From the NCBI GenBank assembly GCA_026874595.1, contig CM049311.1, positions 42,349,676 to 42,413,675 on the forward strand: 64,000 nt of DNA. Direction: 5' to 3'. Shown here piece after piece: positions 37,723-48,330 of this stretch. Within the stretch, counting starts at the first letter, position 1; each line of letters opens with the position of its first letter. This stretch comes from Sipunculus nudus (taxonomy: Eukaryota > Annelida > Sipuncula > Golfingiida > Sipunculidae). The position numbers and the translations under genes are program-made. A model generated the notes under the pieces. It saw only the letters and a list, made by a program, of their open reading frames with translations. It was not told the origin of the DNA and searched no databases.

Positions 37723-39634
37723 ATGAAGCGAGCGCGCAATGACACAGGGACAGGTAGAAAAACTGCTAAGCGGTTAACAGCAGAGCAGGTACTTGATTTT
37801 ATTGATTCTGATGACGATGGAGGGGACGTTTATACCGGAGATTACCCCTCAGATGAACTCACTACATCGGACGAGGAATCTGACAGAGATATTGACAGTG
37901 AACCTTCGGATTCAGATACTCAGGTGAGTGATTCTGGTCATGTGGGAGGGAATGCACCAGTTTCACCTACAGGTCAGAGACCTAAACGCAACAGTAAGAA
38001 TACGAAAAAGGCATCGCCATTAGACACTGGGTGGTCAGAAAAGTTCATACCAGTTGACACCACATTTCGTGTTAGTGAGGTTGGCCCAAAACAAATGCCC
38101 AAGGACATATCTGATAAAAGTTCTGAATTGGATTTCCTGAATATCTGTCTTGATGCAGACTTTTGGAATTTGTTGTGCACACAAACCAACCTGCGTGCTG
38201 AGCAGGCAAAGGTAGAAAACCCTGATGGATTTTACTGTAAAAAATTCACCCCTGTTGATATTGCAGAAATGAAAGCATTTATTGGACTTCGCCTTCAAAT
38301 GGAAAATGCAGTTGTAAAGCCAAGATATGAAAATTTCTGGCAAGGCAAAGGAAAGAATTTTCTTGCGCACACACCAGGATTTCGTGAGGTCATGGAGCAT
38401 GACCGCTTCTTGGCATTATGGACATTCCTACATTTGGTAAATGAACAAGATGCTGATGTAGATAAAACTGACAAGATCTACAAAATCCGTCCGATGCTAG
38501 ACATTATTTTACCAAAGTTTCGTAAGTTCTACCAGCCACAACAGTATCTCAGCCTTGATGAAGGAATGATACCCACGAAAAATCGTTTGTCCATCAAGCA
38601 ATATATCAAAGACAAGCCCATCAAATGGGGTATAAAATCTTTCTTGCTTTGTGAATCTGAAACCGGATATATTTTCGATGCTGAATTGTACACAGGCAGA
38701 AATGATGATGGGCACATCCCTGAACTTGGGGCTACTGGTAGTGTTGTTGTGCGACTCGTTACGGCAGGACAAGTTGTACACAAGAATCATATTCTTGTTA
38801 TGGATAGATTCTATAACTCGGTGGCCCTCTTCCACTATTTACAACATACAAAGGGAATATTTGCAGTGGGGACCGTGATGCCACACCGGAAGCATTATCC
38901 AAAAGCCCTGAAAAAGGAAAAAGTTGCCTCACCGGGGGGACCACAAATATCAGAGCAGGGAGAACATTTCAGGTCTTGTGTGGATGGACAGAAAGGCAAT
39001 CAATTTTCTGTCAAGCTTCCATGATCCCACTCTCACCGGTACTGTGAACAGGAGAAATAAAGATGGGACTATAGTTGAAGTGAAAATTCCCAAACTTGTT
39101 CAAGACTACAACAAGTATATGGGCGGATGTGATAAGAATGACCAGATTGCCCATCTGAACAAAACCAGACGTCACTACCGCTGGCCTCGTAGGCTCTTCA
39201 TCAAATTTTTCATGTGGGCCTGCTATAATGCTTATGTATTGATGGGATACTACAGGCCACATAATGAGCCAGGAAGGAGATTCAGGAGTTTCCAGGTCTT
39301 CGTTGATGAGTTGAGTCTCCAGCTAGTCTCCGACTTCCGGACCACAGTGAAACGACGCGAATCACGTGAATCACAATTTGAACAGAGGATGCAGAACGTG
39401 GGGCTTCACTACCCGGAGAGGTCGCCAGAGGCAACAGGCAACAATGTATGTTGTGTTTGCACCTACAAATATAACAAGTACAGACGTGATCATCCAGATG
39501 TTCCAGCCAAGGATTTACCTTTCAAAAAGGTAAAAACCACATTCTGGTGTGGTTATTGTCGACGATACCTGTGCATCAGAGATGGCTCCACCTGTTGGCG
39601 GGACTGGCATGAAAAAGTAGAATACTGGCGCTAA
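37723..39634 (+). pseudogene. piggyBac transposase with one frameshift
   Basis: DDE transposase that would excise and integrate the element at TTAA. The ATG at 37723 is the first start in a good context (AAACAATGA). Residues 26-65 are highly acidic (Asp/Ser-rich), as in many piggyBac proteins. The catalytic core shows the first Asp in YLSLDEGM (residue 279), the second in ILVMDRFYNS (residue 361), and the third in GGCDKNDQ (codon at 39131). The C-terminal Cys/His zinc-binding domain (CCVC, CGYC, CxxxxxxxC, WH) lies at about 39450-39615. Frame 1 ends at 39024 in out-of-frame sequence; the homologous reading continues in the +1 frame from about 38924 to the TAA at 39632. The shift maps to the A5 run at 38918-38922, where one A too many would explain it. 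Total length about 635 codons, close to the family's usual size. Sequencing error and true inactivation cannot be told apart here. Confidence 0.92.
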
Positions 39635-39678
39635 TTCAGGCAAGTTGGGACTCTGATACATAATTCATGTGACTAATG

Positions 39679-39684
39679 AATAAA
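39679..39684 (+). promoter_or_regulatory. Poly(A) signal AATAAA of piggyBac transposase
   Basis: AATAAA lies 45 nt after the stop codon and inside the element, well placed to end the transposase transcript. Confidence 0.6.
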
Positions 39685-39820
39685 AGTTGTGAAATAATCA
39701 TGTTTGGAGTCATTTTTGCTATTATCCCTCGTTCATGTAATTTTCACCCAGGGCCCCGGGGTCGGGGGTACGGTCCAGTCAGGTCCTCGGGGTTCAAAGG
39801 GTTAAGTCTCAGCATGAAGC

Positions 39821-40699
39821 GAACAAAAAGAACCCAAGAAATATGTCTATGTAAACATTTATTTCTTTTTTATACAAATATATACTGGATAATTTATATA
39901 TATATAATCAAGATATTCTCAACAATATTTACAAGTTAACAACATTTACTTAAAACAATGAATCAATCTCGCTCTGATCAACAAATAACAAAGGGAATCT
40001 TGATTATAATTATCAAAGAAAGCTATAGTCCTTTTATAACTTTATTAAACAAGCCTTTGAAGAGCCTGTTTGTCATATTGCACAAACACAAACCATGTAC
40101 CATGAGTAACATGAGTACACACAGAGTCACTTTGTTGATCACTGATTTGTGCTGACCGTAAATAGAAGCAGACCCCGTTAAAATCTCAATAAACTTCAAA
40201 GCTAGTATGAAGGGATCGATAATTAGATTACAGGTGACTGCTTATGTTATCAAACAGTTTCTCTATATTGGTAGTTAGCATTGAGTCCTGTTGTCTTATT
40301 GATGAATGTTCTATTGATGTTATCAAAGAAGGTCGTCAGTTTGTCGTTGTCACGAACTGACATGTTGTCAGGTCAAAATGTGTGTGTTAAAGCAATGGAT
40401 AATTACTTGACAGTTGATTGATGGTCAATAGAGGGATTTCCCCTAGAGCATGTGATCCTTTACTGTAAAGATGTTTTAGACAATCGTTAAAATTCAAAGA
40501 TAGGCTGTGTTAAACTAGAATATCAGCAGAAGCTGACAAAAGCCCTCGGCCAAAAGAACAGTGTTTAGAGGTGGTAACAGTAACAAGTACTAAATATCTG
40601 TTCTCACAAGGATGTATATCTGTACATGTCTCAGTTATAAATTTAAAATGGAGAGGTATGTACCATGATTCATAACAATCCACCAAATGCTTCCTGAAA
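39821..40699. other. AT-rich interval without recognisable gene
   Basis: No gene seen. ORFs at 39676-39939 and 39958-40155 have no recognisable domain; the first crosses the piggyBac end. Confidence 0.45.
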
Positions 40700-41527
40700 A
40701 ATAAGCTACTAAGTTTTATTCTATTATAAGCTCTGTGACCTTGAAAAGTAGGTCAAGGTCACCCATCTTCAAACTTGACCGAGATTTTGTCGATATACAT
40801 CTTCACCAAAGAAATAAAATTCCTATTGTGAATCCTTTTAGAGATATACCGCTCACAAGGCCAAAGTTGAAAAATCCAAGAAAAATTCATTAAAAATCAG
40901 AAATTGTACGTGGCGCCCCCAAACTTGTGCAGCAGTTACAGACCATCAGTCCCTATGATCATAGCAAGTATTGTGTAAATCCACCCAATGGTTCCTGAGA
41001 AATAAGCTTCTAAATGTTTTTTCTATAATCAGCTCTAAAACGTAGAAAAATAAGTCAAGGACTTGACCGAGATTTTGTCAATATACATCTTCACCGAAAA
41101 AATAAAATTCCTACAGTGAATCCTATAAGAGATATCCTGCTCACAAGCCCAAGGTTGAAAAATCCAATAAAAATTCATTTAAAATCAGAAATTGTAGGTG
41201 GCGCCACCAAACTTGTGTAGCAGGTACAGACTATCAGTCCCAGTAATCATGGTAAGTTTTGTAAAAATCCACCAAATGGTTACTGAGTAATAAGCATCTA
41301 AGAGTTTTTCTATAATCAGCTCTAAAATGTAGAAAAATAGGTCAAGGTCACCCATCTTCGAACTTGACCGAGATTTTGTCAATATACATCTTTACCGAGG
41401 AAATAAAATTCTGATGGTGAATCCTTTTCAAGATATCCCGCTCACAAGGTAAAAGTTAACAGACGCCGGACGGACGGACAGCTTGGGTGACAACAATAGC
41501 CCATCAGCCTAAGGGCTGAGGGTTGAA
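40700..41527 (-). mobile_element. Family E element: tandem cores with ACGG microsatellite and hairpin end
   Basis: About three copies of a 300-bp core (ATGGTTCCTGA..., GACCGAGATTTTGTCAATAT, GATATCC(C/T)GCTCACAAG, AATTGTA(G/C)GTGGCGCC(A/C)CC). One exact GGTGGCGCCACC lies at 41197-41208 and a mutated one near 40909. The right end has a GGACGGACGGAC microsatellite (41468-41480) and a hairpin (CAGCCTAAGGGCTG region, 41503-41520) before GAAAAAG. This mirrors the AD head on the minus strand, but with different sequence. The opposite end was not found. Confidence 0.55.
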
Positions 41528-41965
41528 AAAGTAATGGTATACAGGCATCAGAATTAAAGAATAGCGTTGTTTTACATGTTCCCTCGCAATATTCGCGGAA
41601 CTTCCATTTTTGGAGAAAGATTTAAACCACGCGGGCTCTTGGCCATTGACACCTATAGGGGTATTGAGAATTGATGCGAGGAAAGTAGGTCACCATTGCC
41701 ACTTGCACATTCAAGTGACGGTCAATGGCATGGTCGTTTTAGTCTCAACTACGGATGCCAGGTGCCACTACCGCCACACCAGGCAGTCGCTTAACGGAGG
41801 TAAAGACCAGCGACCGGCCACATTTGAGGGGTCGGTGGTCGTGTACCACAAACGGTTGCTCAACACAGAGGCATTCAAGAGTGATTAAGCTCGGTGCATT
41901 CAGTTTTTGGTCGAAAGTCACAGACGGTTGCTGGGGGCAGTGGTCGCTTGGTTCAGGTTTCACTG
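41528..41965. other. Single-copy-looking segment ending in CAGTGAAACCTG-type terminus
   Basis: Ends at about 41965 with CAGGTTTCACTGTA, the form of a DNA-transposon terminal repeat similar to CAGTAAAACCTG at 37371. Overlapping short ORFs on both strands (41610-41982) show no recognisable domain. Confidence 0.35.
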
Positions 41966-42300
41966 TATATCAGTCGATCTGAAATTGGGCATATGTATAT
42001 ATCTCTGATAGCTTTGTTGTGTACAAGACTTGTGGTGCCAGCTACAATCATTTTTGTGTTGTATGCATCCATGCATGAATTTCAGCAGTGATGTTTGTGA
42101 TCTTCTCAACAAAAACCACTAGGCCAAATTCTAAAATCTCACACATTAATTATCCTTAGATGTTGATAATTCAAGTTTGTTCAAATGGTTTTGGTTCAGT
42201 GATTTTTGGCTGAGTTACAGGAAGTTGAACTTAGCCATTTTGCTGTAATTTCCCATATGAGTTTTAAACCTGCAAAACCTTTGTAATGAATACATGGTTC
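41966..42300 (+). repeat. B-family core fragment
   Basis: Matches the B interior at 11840-11960 (TCTGAAATTGGGCATAT, GCCAGCTACAATCATTTTTG) and then 3800-3960 (TCACACATTAATTATCCT, TTGGCTGAGTTA). It is the target into which the LTR element at 42301 inserted. Confidence 0.6.
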
Positions 42301-42465
42301 TGTGGGGGTCAGTCACACTGCAGTTGCCGGGTTAGCTGCGTATCTCACTTACATAAGCGGGGTTTGTCCCCTGGCTTTTAACAGCGATGTAGCTCTGGGC
42401 GATAACCGCCCGTGTAGGTCTGACCATGCGGACACTGCTCGGACGGTCATCGTCCACCTTCAGCC

Positions 42466-42473
42466 TATAAGTA
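42466..42473 (+). promoter_or_regulatory. TATA-like box in candidate LTR
   Basis: TATAAGTA followed about 25-30 nt later by a GC-rich segment, as expected for a retrotransposon promoter. Confidence 0.4.
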
Positions 42474-42785
42474 GAGTGCGCGCAGAGCGTGTCAAATGAG
42501 TGTTACTCAGTCTGTTCTCAGGGTGATCAGCTCTCATGTCAGCCTGAGCAGTGATTTGTTAACTAGCCATTTGGATTTTATTCGGGAATATTCACATTTA
42601 CTTTTGGATAACCTACACTGCACTGGAGTATATTATTGGAAATCTTTACGAACCTACGTTAACGGGGATTACTGTTTGTGCTTTGTGCGTAGCGGAGTGA
42701 CACCACGCCCCCGGCTTCGCCTGCAACGGAGTGAGAGAGCGCCTCACCATCTACCTTTGCCATTTGTAAGTTATCACTGAGTTGT

Positions 42786-42791
42786 ATTAAA
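42786..42791 (+). promoter_or_regulatory. Poly(A) signal-like ATTAAA in candidate LTR
   Basis: ATTAAA about 320 nt after the TATA-like box, consistent with the R-region polyadenylation signal. Confidence 0.35.
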
Positions 42792-42965
42792 ACCTTAATC
42801 ATGTACTGCTGCCTTATTTCATTTGTGAATGCATGCGACTTAGAGTGTCAAGTGCAGATACATCGACCCGAGCCGTTAGGACTTCATTAAACTAACCCAA
42901 ACTCACGTGTGTACACCCCCCTGTCACAGAGTAATTCTTAACAAGAGACTATTACATGATATGGC

Positions 42966-44070
42966 ATGTTGTGTGGAGAGTATGTTTTGGTTGGCTCGCT
43001 GGACAGTTGCCGACCCCAGTTGTACGAACCGCTTCGTGTTAAACTCAATGAAATGTGTGAGTTAGGGATCATTGAGCCTATAAACAAACCCACTAACTGG
43101 GTAAATAATCTCGTCATCACAGAGAAGCGAGACGGCTCTTTGAGATTATGCTTCGATCCTAAGCAACTGAACAAATCAATTCGCCGTGAACATTTCCAGA
43201 CACCAACGCTTGATGATATAGTTAGCAAGCTAAGCGGATACAAGCTTTTCTCAATCTTGGACCAGAAAGATGCCTACTGGCAGGTAGAACTTGACTCTGA
43301 TAGTGCTGCACTGTGTACATTTCACACACCATTTGGCAGATTCTGTTTTAAACGGATGCCGTTTGGTATCTCGAGTGCCAGCGAGATACAACAAAAGAAA
43401 ACATTCCAGATATTTGGAGATATAGAGGGAGTGTACGTCGTAGCTGATGACATGCTCATAGCAGCTAAAGATGAGGCACATCATGACCAGAATTTTTATA
43501 ACGCTCTTGAGCTTGCAAGAAGGCACAACATTAAATTCAATCGCCACAAGATGCAATTCAAAAAGTCGGAAGTGTTGTATATGGGAGTGCGACTCGGCGC
43601 AGATGGACTTAAGCCTGAATGAGCGAAAATACAGGCTATACTAGACATGCCAAATCCTACCGACAAGCAGTCAGTTCAACACCTAGTTGGAATGTTGAAT
43701 TTCTTGTCTCCATTTATTCCAAACAAATCGTCCGTCATCAGCCCCCTGCGACAGTTGTTGAAAGCTGACACACCGTGGACATGGGAATCTGAACACGAGG
43801 CAGCGATGGATCACATAAAACGAGTGCTCAGTAGTAAGCCTGTTCTCCGGTTGTATGATCCTGAAAGTCCGCTGACAATTCAGGCAGATGCATCATCCAC
43901 AGGTCTCGGTGCATGTTTAATACAGACCGAGCAACCAATCGCGTACGCATCTCGCTCGTTAACCGATACCGAAACCAGATATGTGCAAATAGAGAAGGAA
44001 CTACTAGCAATTGTGTTTGCGGCAGAAAAGTTCCACCAATACATATATCCCAGTCGGGAATTTGACATCA
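42966..44070 (+). pseudogene. Ty3-type pol remnant: reverse transcriptase and partial RNase H
   Basis: RT copies element RNA into DNA; RNase H degrades the RNA strand. First segment (42966-43622): RT fingers KRDGSLRLCFD, catalytic Asp in SILDQKDAYWQV (residue 99), RMPFGIS, and the DD pair in VVADDM (residues 161-162), where the usual Tyr-x-Asp-Asp is Val-Ala-Asp-Asp. A TGA at 43620-43622 interrupts the same frame; the next segment continues in frame (NPTDKQSVQHLVGMLNFLSPFI) into RNase H with Asp in IQADASSTG and the acidic EKELLAIV helix. The third RNase H acidic motif and all of integrase are absent, because the sequence passes into a satellite near 44068. Gag and protease are missing too. 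Decayed, not functional. Confidence 0.9.
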
Positions 44071-45735
44071 TGGTGATCTCACAATGGCATCACATATTAT
44101 ATCACATGACCTCATCGTGTGACCTCACTGTGACATGAAATCTGTAACCTAACACTGGTATCACAGTGATGTCACACGCTTAGGTCACATGGTGATCATA
44201 CTGTGACTTCATCTTGATATCTCTCTCTTGATGTCACAGAGATGTCACATGCTGATGTCACCACGACTTCACAGATTAGCTCACAAAGACCTCATGCTGT
44301 GACCTAACTGTGACATGAATTTTGTAACCTCACACTGGTGACACAATGATGTCACATGCTTAGGTCACATGGTGATCATACTGTGACTTCACCATGATCT
44401 GTCTATCTTGATGTCACAGAGATGTCACATGCTGATGTCACCACAACATAACATATTAGCTCATACAGACCTCATGCTGTGACCTCACTGTGACATGAAT
44501 TTTGTAACCTCACACTGGTGACACAATGATGTCACACGCTTAGATCACATGGTGATCATACTGTGATTTCACCATGATCTGTCTATCTTGATGTCACAGA
44601 GATGTCACATGCTGATGTCACCACGACATCACAGATTAGCTCACACAGACCTCATGCTGTGACCTCACTGTGACATGAATTTTGTAACCTCACACTGGTG
44701 ACACAGTGATGTCACATGCTTAGATCACATGGTGATCATACTGTGATTTCACCATGATCTGTCTATCTCGATGTCACAGAGATGTCACATGCTGATGTCA
44801 TCACGACATCACAGATTAGCTCACACAGACATCATGCTGTGACCTCACTGTGACATGAATTTTGTAACCTCACACTTGTGACACAGTGATGTCACATGCT
44901 TAGGTCACATGGTGATCATACTGTGACTTCACCATGATCTGTCTATCTCGATGTCACAGAGATGTCACATGCTGATGTCACCACGACATCACGGATTAGC
45001 TCACACAGACCTCATGCTGTGATCTCACTGTGACATGAATTTTGTAACCTCACACTGGTGACACAGTGATGTCACACGCTTAGGTCACATGGTGATCATA
45101 CTTTGATTTCACCATGATCTGTCTATCTCGATGTCACAGAGATGTCACATGCTGATGTCACCACGACATCACAGATTAGCTCACACAGACCTCATGCTGT
45201 GACCTCACTGTGACATGAATTTTGTAACCTCACACTGGTGACACAGTGATGTCACATGCTTAGATCACATGGTGATCATACTGTGATTTCACCATGATCT
45301 GTCTATCTCGATGTCACAGAGATGTCACATGCTGATGTCACCACGACATCACAGATAAGCTCACACAGACCTCATGCTGTGACCTCACTGTGACATGAAT
45401 TTTGTAACCTCACACTGGTGACACAATGTCGTCACATGCTTAGGTCACATGGTGATCATACTGTGACTTCACAATGATCTGTCTATCTCGATGTCACAGA
45501 GATGTCACATGCTGATGTCACACGACATCACGGATTAGCTCACACAGACCTCATGCTGTGACCTCACTGTGACATGGATTTTGTAACCTCACACTGGTGA
45601 CTCATTAATGTCACATGCTTAGGTCACATGGTGATACTGTAATTTCACCTTGATCGCACTCTCTTCATGTCACAGAGATGTCACATGCTGAGGTCACATG
45701 GTGATCATTTTGTGATATCACCATGACACCTCTTT
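44068..45735. repeat. 180-bp satellite, about nine tandem copies
   Basis: The period is exactly 180 bp: TCA(C/T)A(C/A)AGACCTCATGCTGTG recurs at 44281, 44461, 44641, 44821, 45001, 45181 and 45361, and one base early at 45540. The first and last copies are more divergent. Each unit is crowded with GTCACA/TGTGAC and TGATGTCA-like motifs. The left edge fuses with the pol remnant through ATGGTGATC; the right edge passes into a CTGT/CT/CA microsatellite. No coding capacity. Confidence 0.95.
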
Positions 45736-45738
45736 CTC

Positions 45739-45792
<54 letters not shown>
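45736..45792. repeat. CTGT, CT and CA microsatellite
   Basis: Consecutive CTGT, CT and CA runs directly after the satellite array. Confidence 0.9.
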
Positions 45793-45793
<1 letters not shown>

Positions 45794-46530
45794 ATATGCA
45801 AAACATCCAAATCAGAAAAGACACATAAAATTATAAATTTTATTTCTAATGTTTCACAGTATGTCAGGTTGCACTGAATGTTACACACGACATATATGAT
45901 ATCGGAATACTACTCCTTTCACTTATTTGCTGCCCGCCTCAGTCCCGTATTAACATTTGTGAAAAAGACCTCTTTTTGTCTGGACACTTCTGATAGGACA
46001 GATGTTACAAACATCCTCTCTGGCTCTTCTGGGCGTTATTCGATCTTCTTTGTTAAAAGTCTTCAGACAAGCTAAAACAAAACAGCCGTAATTTGGTTTT
46101 GTGAAAATTATTTACACATGATAAAAGAATAAATTCAGTAGTAGGCTTTGTTTAAGATATAAATGTCTCCAATCCCAATCAGCCTCCCCCAAAAGTTAAA
46201 GAAAGTATCTCCAAAGTTAGGGGGTTACATGCAATCATCCTAGATTTCTGTAGATTAGATCTTGAAGATCATGGTCACAAGTCACCAGTTTTCAAACACT
46301 TCTAACACTTGAAGGAAACATTTTGTGTGTCAAATCTGAGGAAAAATCTTCAGTAACTCATATGTGACAGGAGTCACAATTATCATAGATTTCCTCAGAA
46401 TTAACCTCTTTCAGGAAATGAATAAATTATACTTGTTTCACATTTGAGGGGGAAAATGCAATACTTGTTTATAATAAATTTATCTTGTTAACAAGAAATT
46501 CTACTAATGACTGATGGTGGGACTATAAAA
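45793..46530. other. Interval without recognisable gene
   Basis: AT-rich. The frame at 45878-46075 has no recognisable motif. Confidence 0.45.
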
Positions 46531-46736
46531 CAAGGGACCCATGTGTCACGGTGCTCATCTGAAGTTGACCAGGAAGATAAAATCTATAATAATTACAAAA
46601 AGCGATGTCTTGGAGGAAAAGGAAACATAGGCCATGGTTGGTTGACATGCTAGGTTTATATTGATGAGTAAGGAATAAGAGTGATCAAACAAAGAGTGAT
46701 CGCTATAGCTCAGATGACTTATAGTCAGCTGAGCTG
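46531..46736 (-). mobile_element. Minimal AD-family element (about 206 bp)
   Basis: Left: CAAGGGACCCATGTGTCACG and GCTCATCTGAAG (3' end in reverse). Right: GAGTGATCGCTATAGCTCAG, ATGACTTATAGTCAGCTGAGCT (5' hairpin in reverse). There is no microsatellite, palindrome or core between the ends, so it is an internal deletion derivative that retains both termini. Confidence 0.7.
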
Positions 46737-47477
46737 ATAAAGGGTTCTAAGTGGAACCCATTGTGGTTCTTTGGCTTGTCACATATTTGGAACCCATCTT
46801 GGTTCCCTGAGGAACCCTGAATGAAGGTTCCTTCTGGAACCCTCAAAATGGGTTCCCTGAGGTACCTTTCAGGTTCTGTAAATACATTTTTGTTTCCTTG
46901 AGGAACCTTGTATGGTGCTAATTACTTCCGCTGGGTCTTTGCAAAACCATTATTAAGGTCCTTTTTTAAATTAACCAGGAATGGTTCTGCGGACATTAAC
47001 TGGGTTCCTTGACTTATTTGTACCGACAGGAACTTTGACAGTTTATACATATTCTGGGTGATCCTATTACACCAAACCAGACTCGACAGGACCAATTCAA
47101 ATTCTCTGCAGGGCGAGATAAAGGAACAGATCTAGCACGATTCCTTTTCCTTGGTGGAGGTATGCCCTCAACTGGCATGTCATTCCACTTGGATATTATG
47201 ACACTTTAATGGGGGACTTTTTTTATCAAATGGATAGTAACTGTAAAAAAAAACAAGAATAAAATACGGGGGTAAACATACTTTATTTTACTTTAAACGA
47301 AGCAATTCATATACTAAATATGTGCAGTTCAGACCAAGAACAATGACTGGATGTAGCATTCAGGATTGCTCTCTTTGAATGGTGACACAGGGTACTACAA
47401 AATTGGTATTACCTCTTATATGTGTGCTTCAACGTTTATGCTGCAGTAACTTTATAGAATAGGTTTTCTATTCCCCT

Positions 47478-47745
47478 TTACACATTTAACTGTACAAATC
47501 CTGATTAGTTGGTCCTTCTTGGGCCAGTTGAGGCTTATAATGCAATATACGCAGCCATCAATTTCATATTCGTTTAAACGTGGCTCTGCATCCACTTTCT
47601 CCATGAATACTATCAGCAAAGATGAAAGCATGACATGATTCTTCTGCTATCGATTCTATAACACCAGCACCATTGTTGATTTGGCAGCATATGGCAGGAC
47701 ATCGTAGGTTAATATCAACCAACTGCATAATAGCCTGTCAAATAG
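47478..47745 (-). pseudogene. Possible gene fragment on minus strand, unrecognised
   Basis: Two adjacent minus-strand open stretches read like protein: about 47580-47735 (GAGVIESIAEESCHAFIFAD region, Cys-rich upstream) and about 47478-47580 (EIDGCVYCIISLNWPKKD region), in frames offset by one. The first is preceded by a plausible splice acceptor (TTTGACAG). I do not recognise a family. It may be an exon or a decayed transposon gene inside the GGTTCC-rich region, or chance. Confidence 0.25.
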
Positions 47746-48078
47746 ACAATTTGAATTTTCAATTGTAAGCAAAGCAATAAGATGAATTTGACTTGACATT
47801 TTCACTGTAATATTATTCTCTTTTGAATTATTGAATGGGACATTCTCAAATTAAAAGCCAAGCAGTTTTACAAAGTTCTTTTGAATAAAGTGTAATTGAT
47901 GAAAAATAATAAAATTGTTTCAAATGAGAAAACTCAAAGTAGGTGAAGTGTTCTTATTATCATTATTAAACACATTTCTAAATAAAGAAATAAATAAATT
48001 AACAAATTCTATAATGAGTTTAGCTATATGCAATGTGTGTGACTACCTTCATTCACTATCAGATAAAAAACAGCAAAT

Positions 48079-48330
48079 GTGGCTGGCTTCACACTCGATG
48101 TGAATGTGCCTACCATCACTCCCTGTTAGATATCATGTGAAATGTGGTTATCTTCACTCAGTATGTGCCTGCCTTCACTCGCAGCTGAATATCAAGAGTG
48201 GCTGGCTTCACACTCGATGTGAATGTGCCTACCCTCACTCCCTCTTAGATATCAAGAGGAAATTTGGTTGCTTTCACTCAGTGTGTGCCTGCCTTCACTC
48301 CCTGTTAGACATTAACAGTTATTGCGCTGG
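48079..48330. repeat. About 119-bp tandem repeat built of two half-units
   Basis: GTGGCTGGCTTCACACTCGA recurs at 48079 and 48198. Each unit contains two related halves (TGTGCCTACC(A/C)TCACTCCCT and TGTGCCTGCCTTCACTC). The 98-codon frame 48104-48400 is a by-product, with repeated HSVCACLHS-type peptides. Confidence 0.75.

Larger units (their letters stand above)
37458..39801 (+). mobile_element. piggyBac-type DNA transposon, complete ends, 2,344 bp
   Basis: Flanked on both sides by TTAA (37454-37457 and 39802-39805), the target-site duplication diagnostic of piggyBac. The terminal inverted repeat CCCTTTGAACCC (37458-37469) matches GGGTTCAAAGGG (39790-39801) perfectly over 12 bp, with GACC conserved a few bases further in. 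It contains one transposase gene in plus orientation, a 5' subterminal inverted repeat and a poly(A) signal. Intact ends and duplication imply a fairly recent insertion. The transposase frame has one shift, so the copy is probably non-autonomous unless that base is a sequencing error. Confidence 0.93.
37369..39820. mobile_element. Small MITE-like inverted repeat interrupted by piggyBac
   Basis: CTGAGAGTTAAGACCACC (about 37379-37396) is inverted as GGTGGTC-TTAA-GTCTCAG, split between 37447-37457 and 39802-39812 by the piggyBac element. Without piggyBac the unit is about 100 bp. The left start CAGTAAAACCTG resembles the reverse complement of CAGGTTTCACTG near 41955. Confidence 0.45.
42301..42928 (+). 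repeat. Candidate LTR of Ty3-type retrotransposon (628 bp)
   Basis: Starts TGTGGGGGTCAG and ends CCTGTCACA, giving TG...CA boundaries with related G-rich/C-rich inverted ends. It begins exactly where the B fragment stops. Internal TATAAGTA at 42466-42473 and ATTAAA at 42786-42791 fit promoter and polyadenylation signals in the U3-R-U5 order. It lies only 38 nt upstream of the pol-like frame, so primer-binding site, gag and protease are missing. No second LTR is in the window, so the call rests on structure alone. Confidence 0.55.

Noticed and set aside
38918-38922. Programmed frameshift in the piggyBac transposase
   Set aside because: piggyBac transposases are normally a single frame. An extra A in a homopolymer run is more easily a mutation or sequencing error.
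43620-43622. Programmed stop-codon readthrough between RT and RNase H
   Set aside because: The element is otherwise deleted on both sides, so a decay mutation (for example CGA to TGA) is the simpler explanation.
44068-45735. CRISPR-like array
   Set aside because: The repeat is a head-to-tail 180-bp satellite without unique spacers, in a eukaryotic context.
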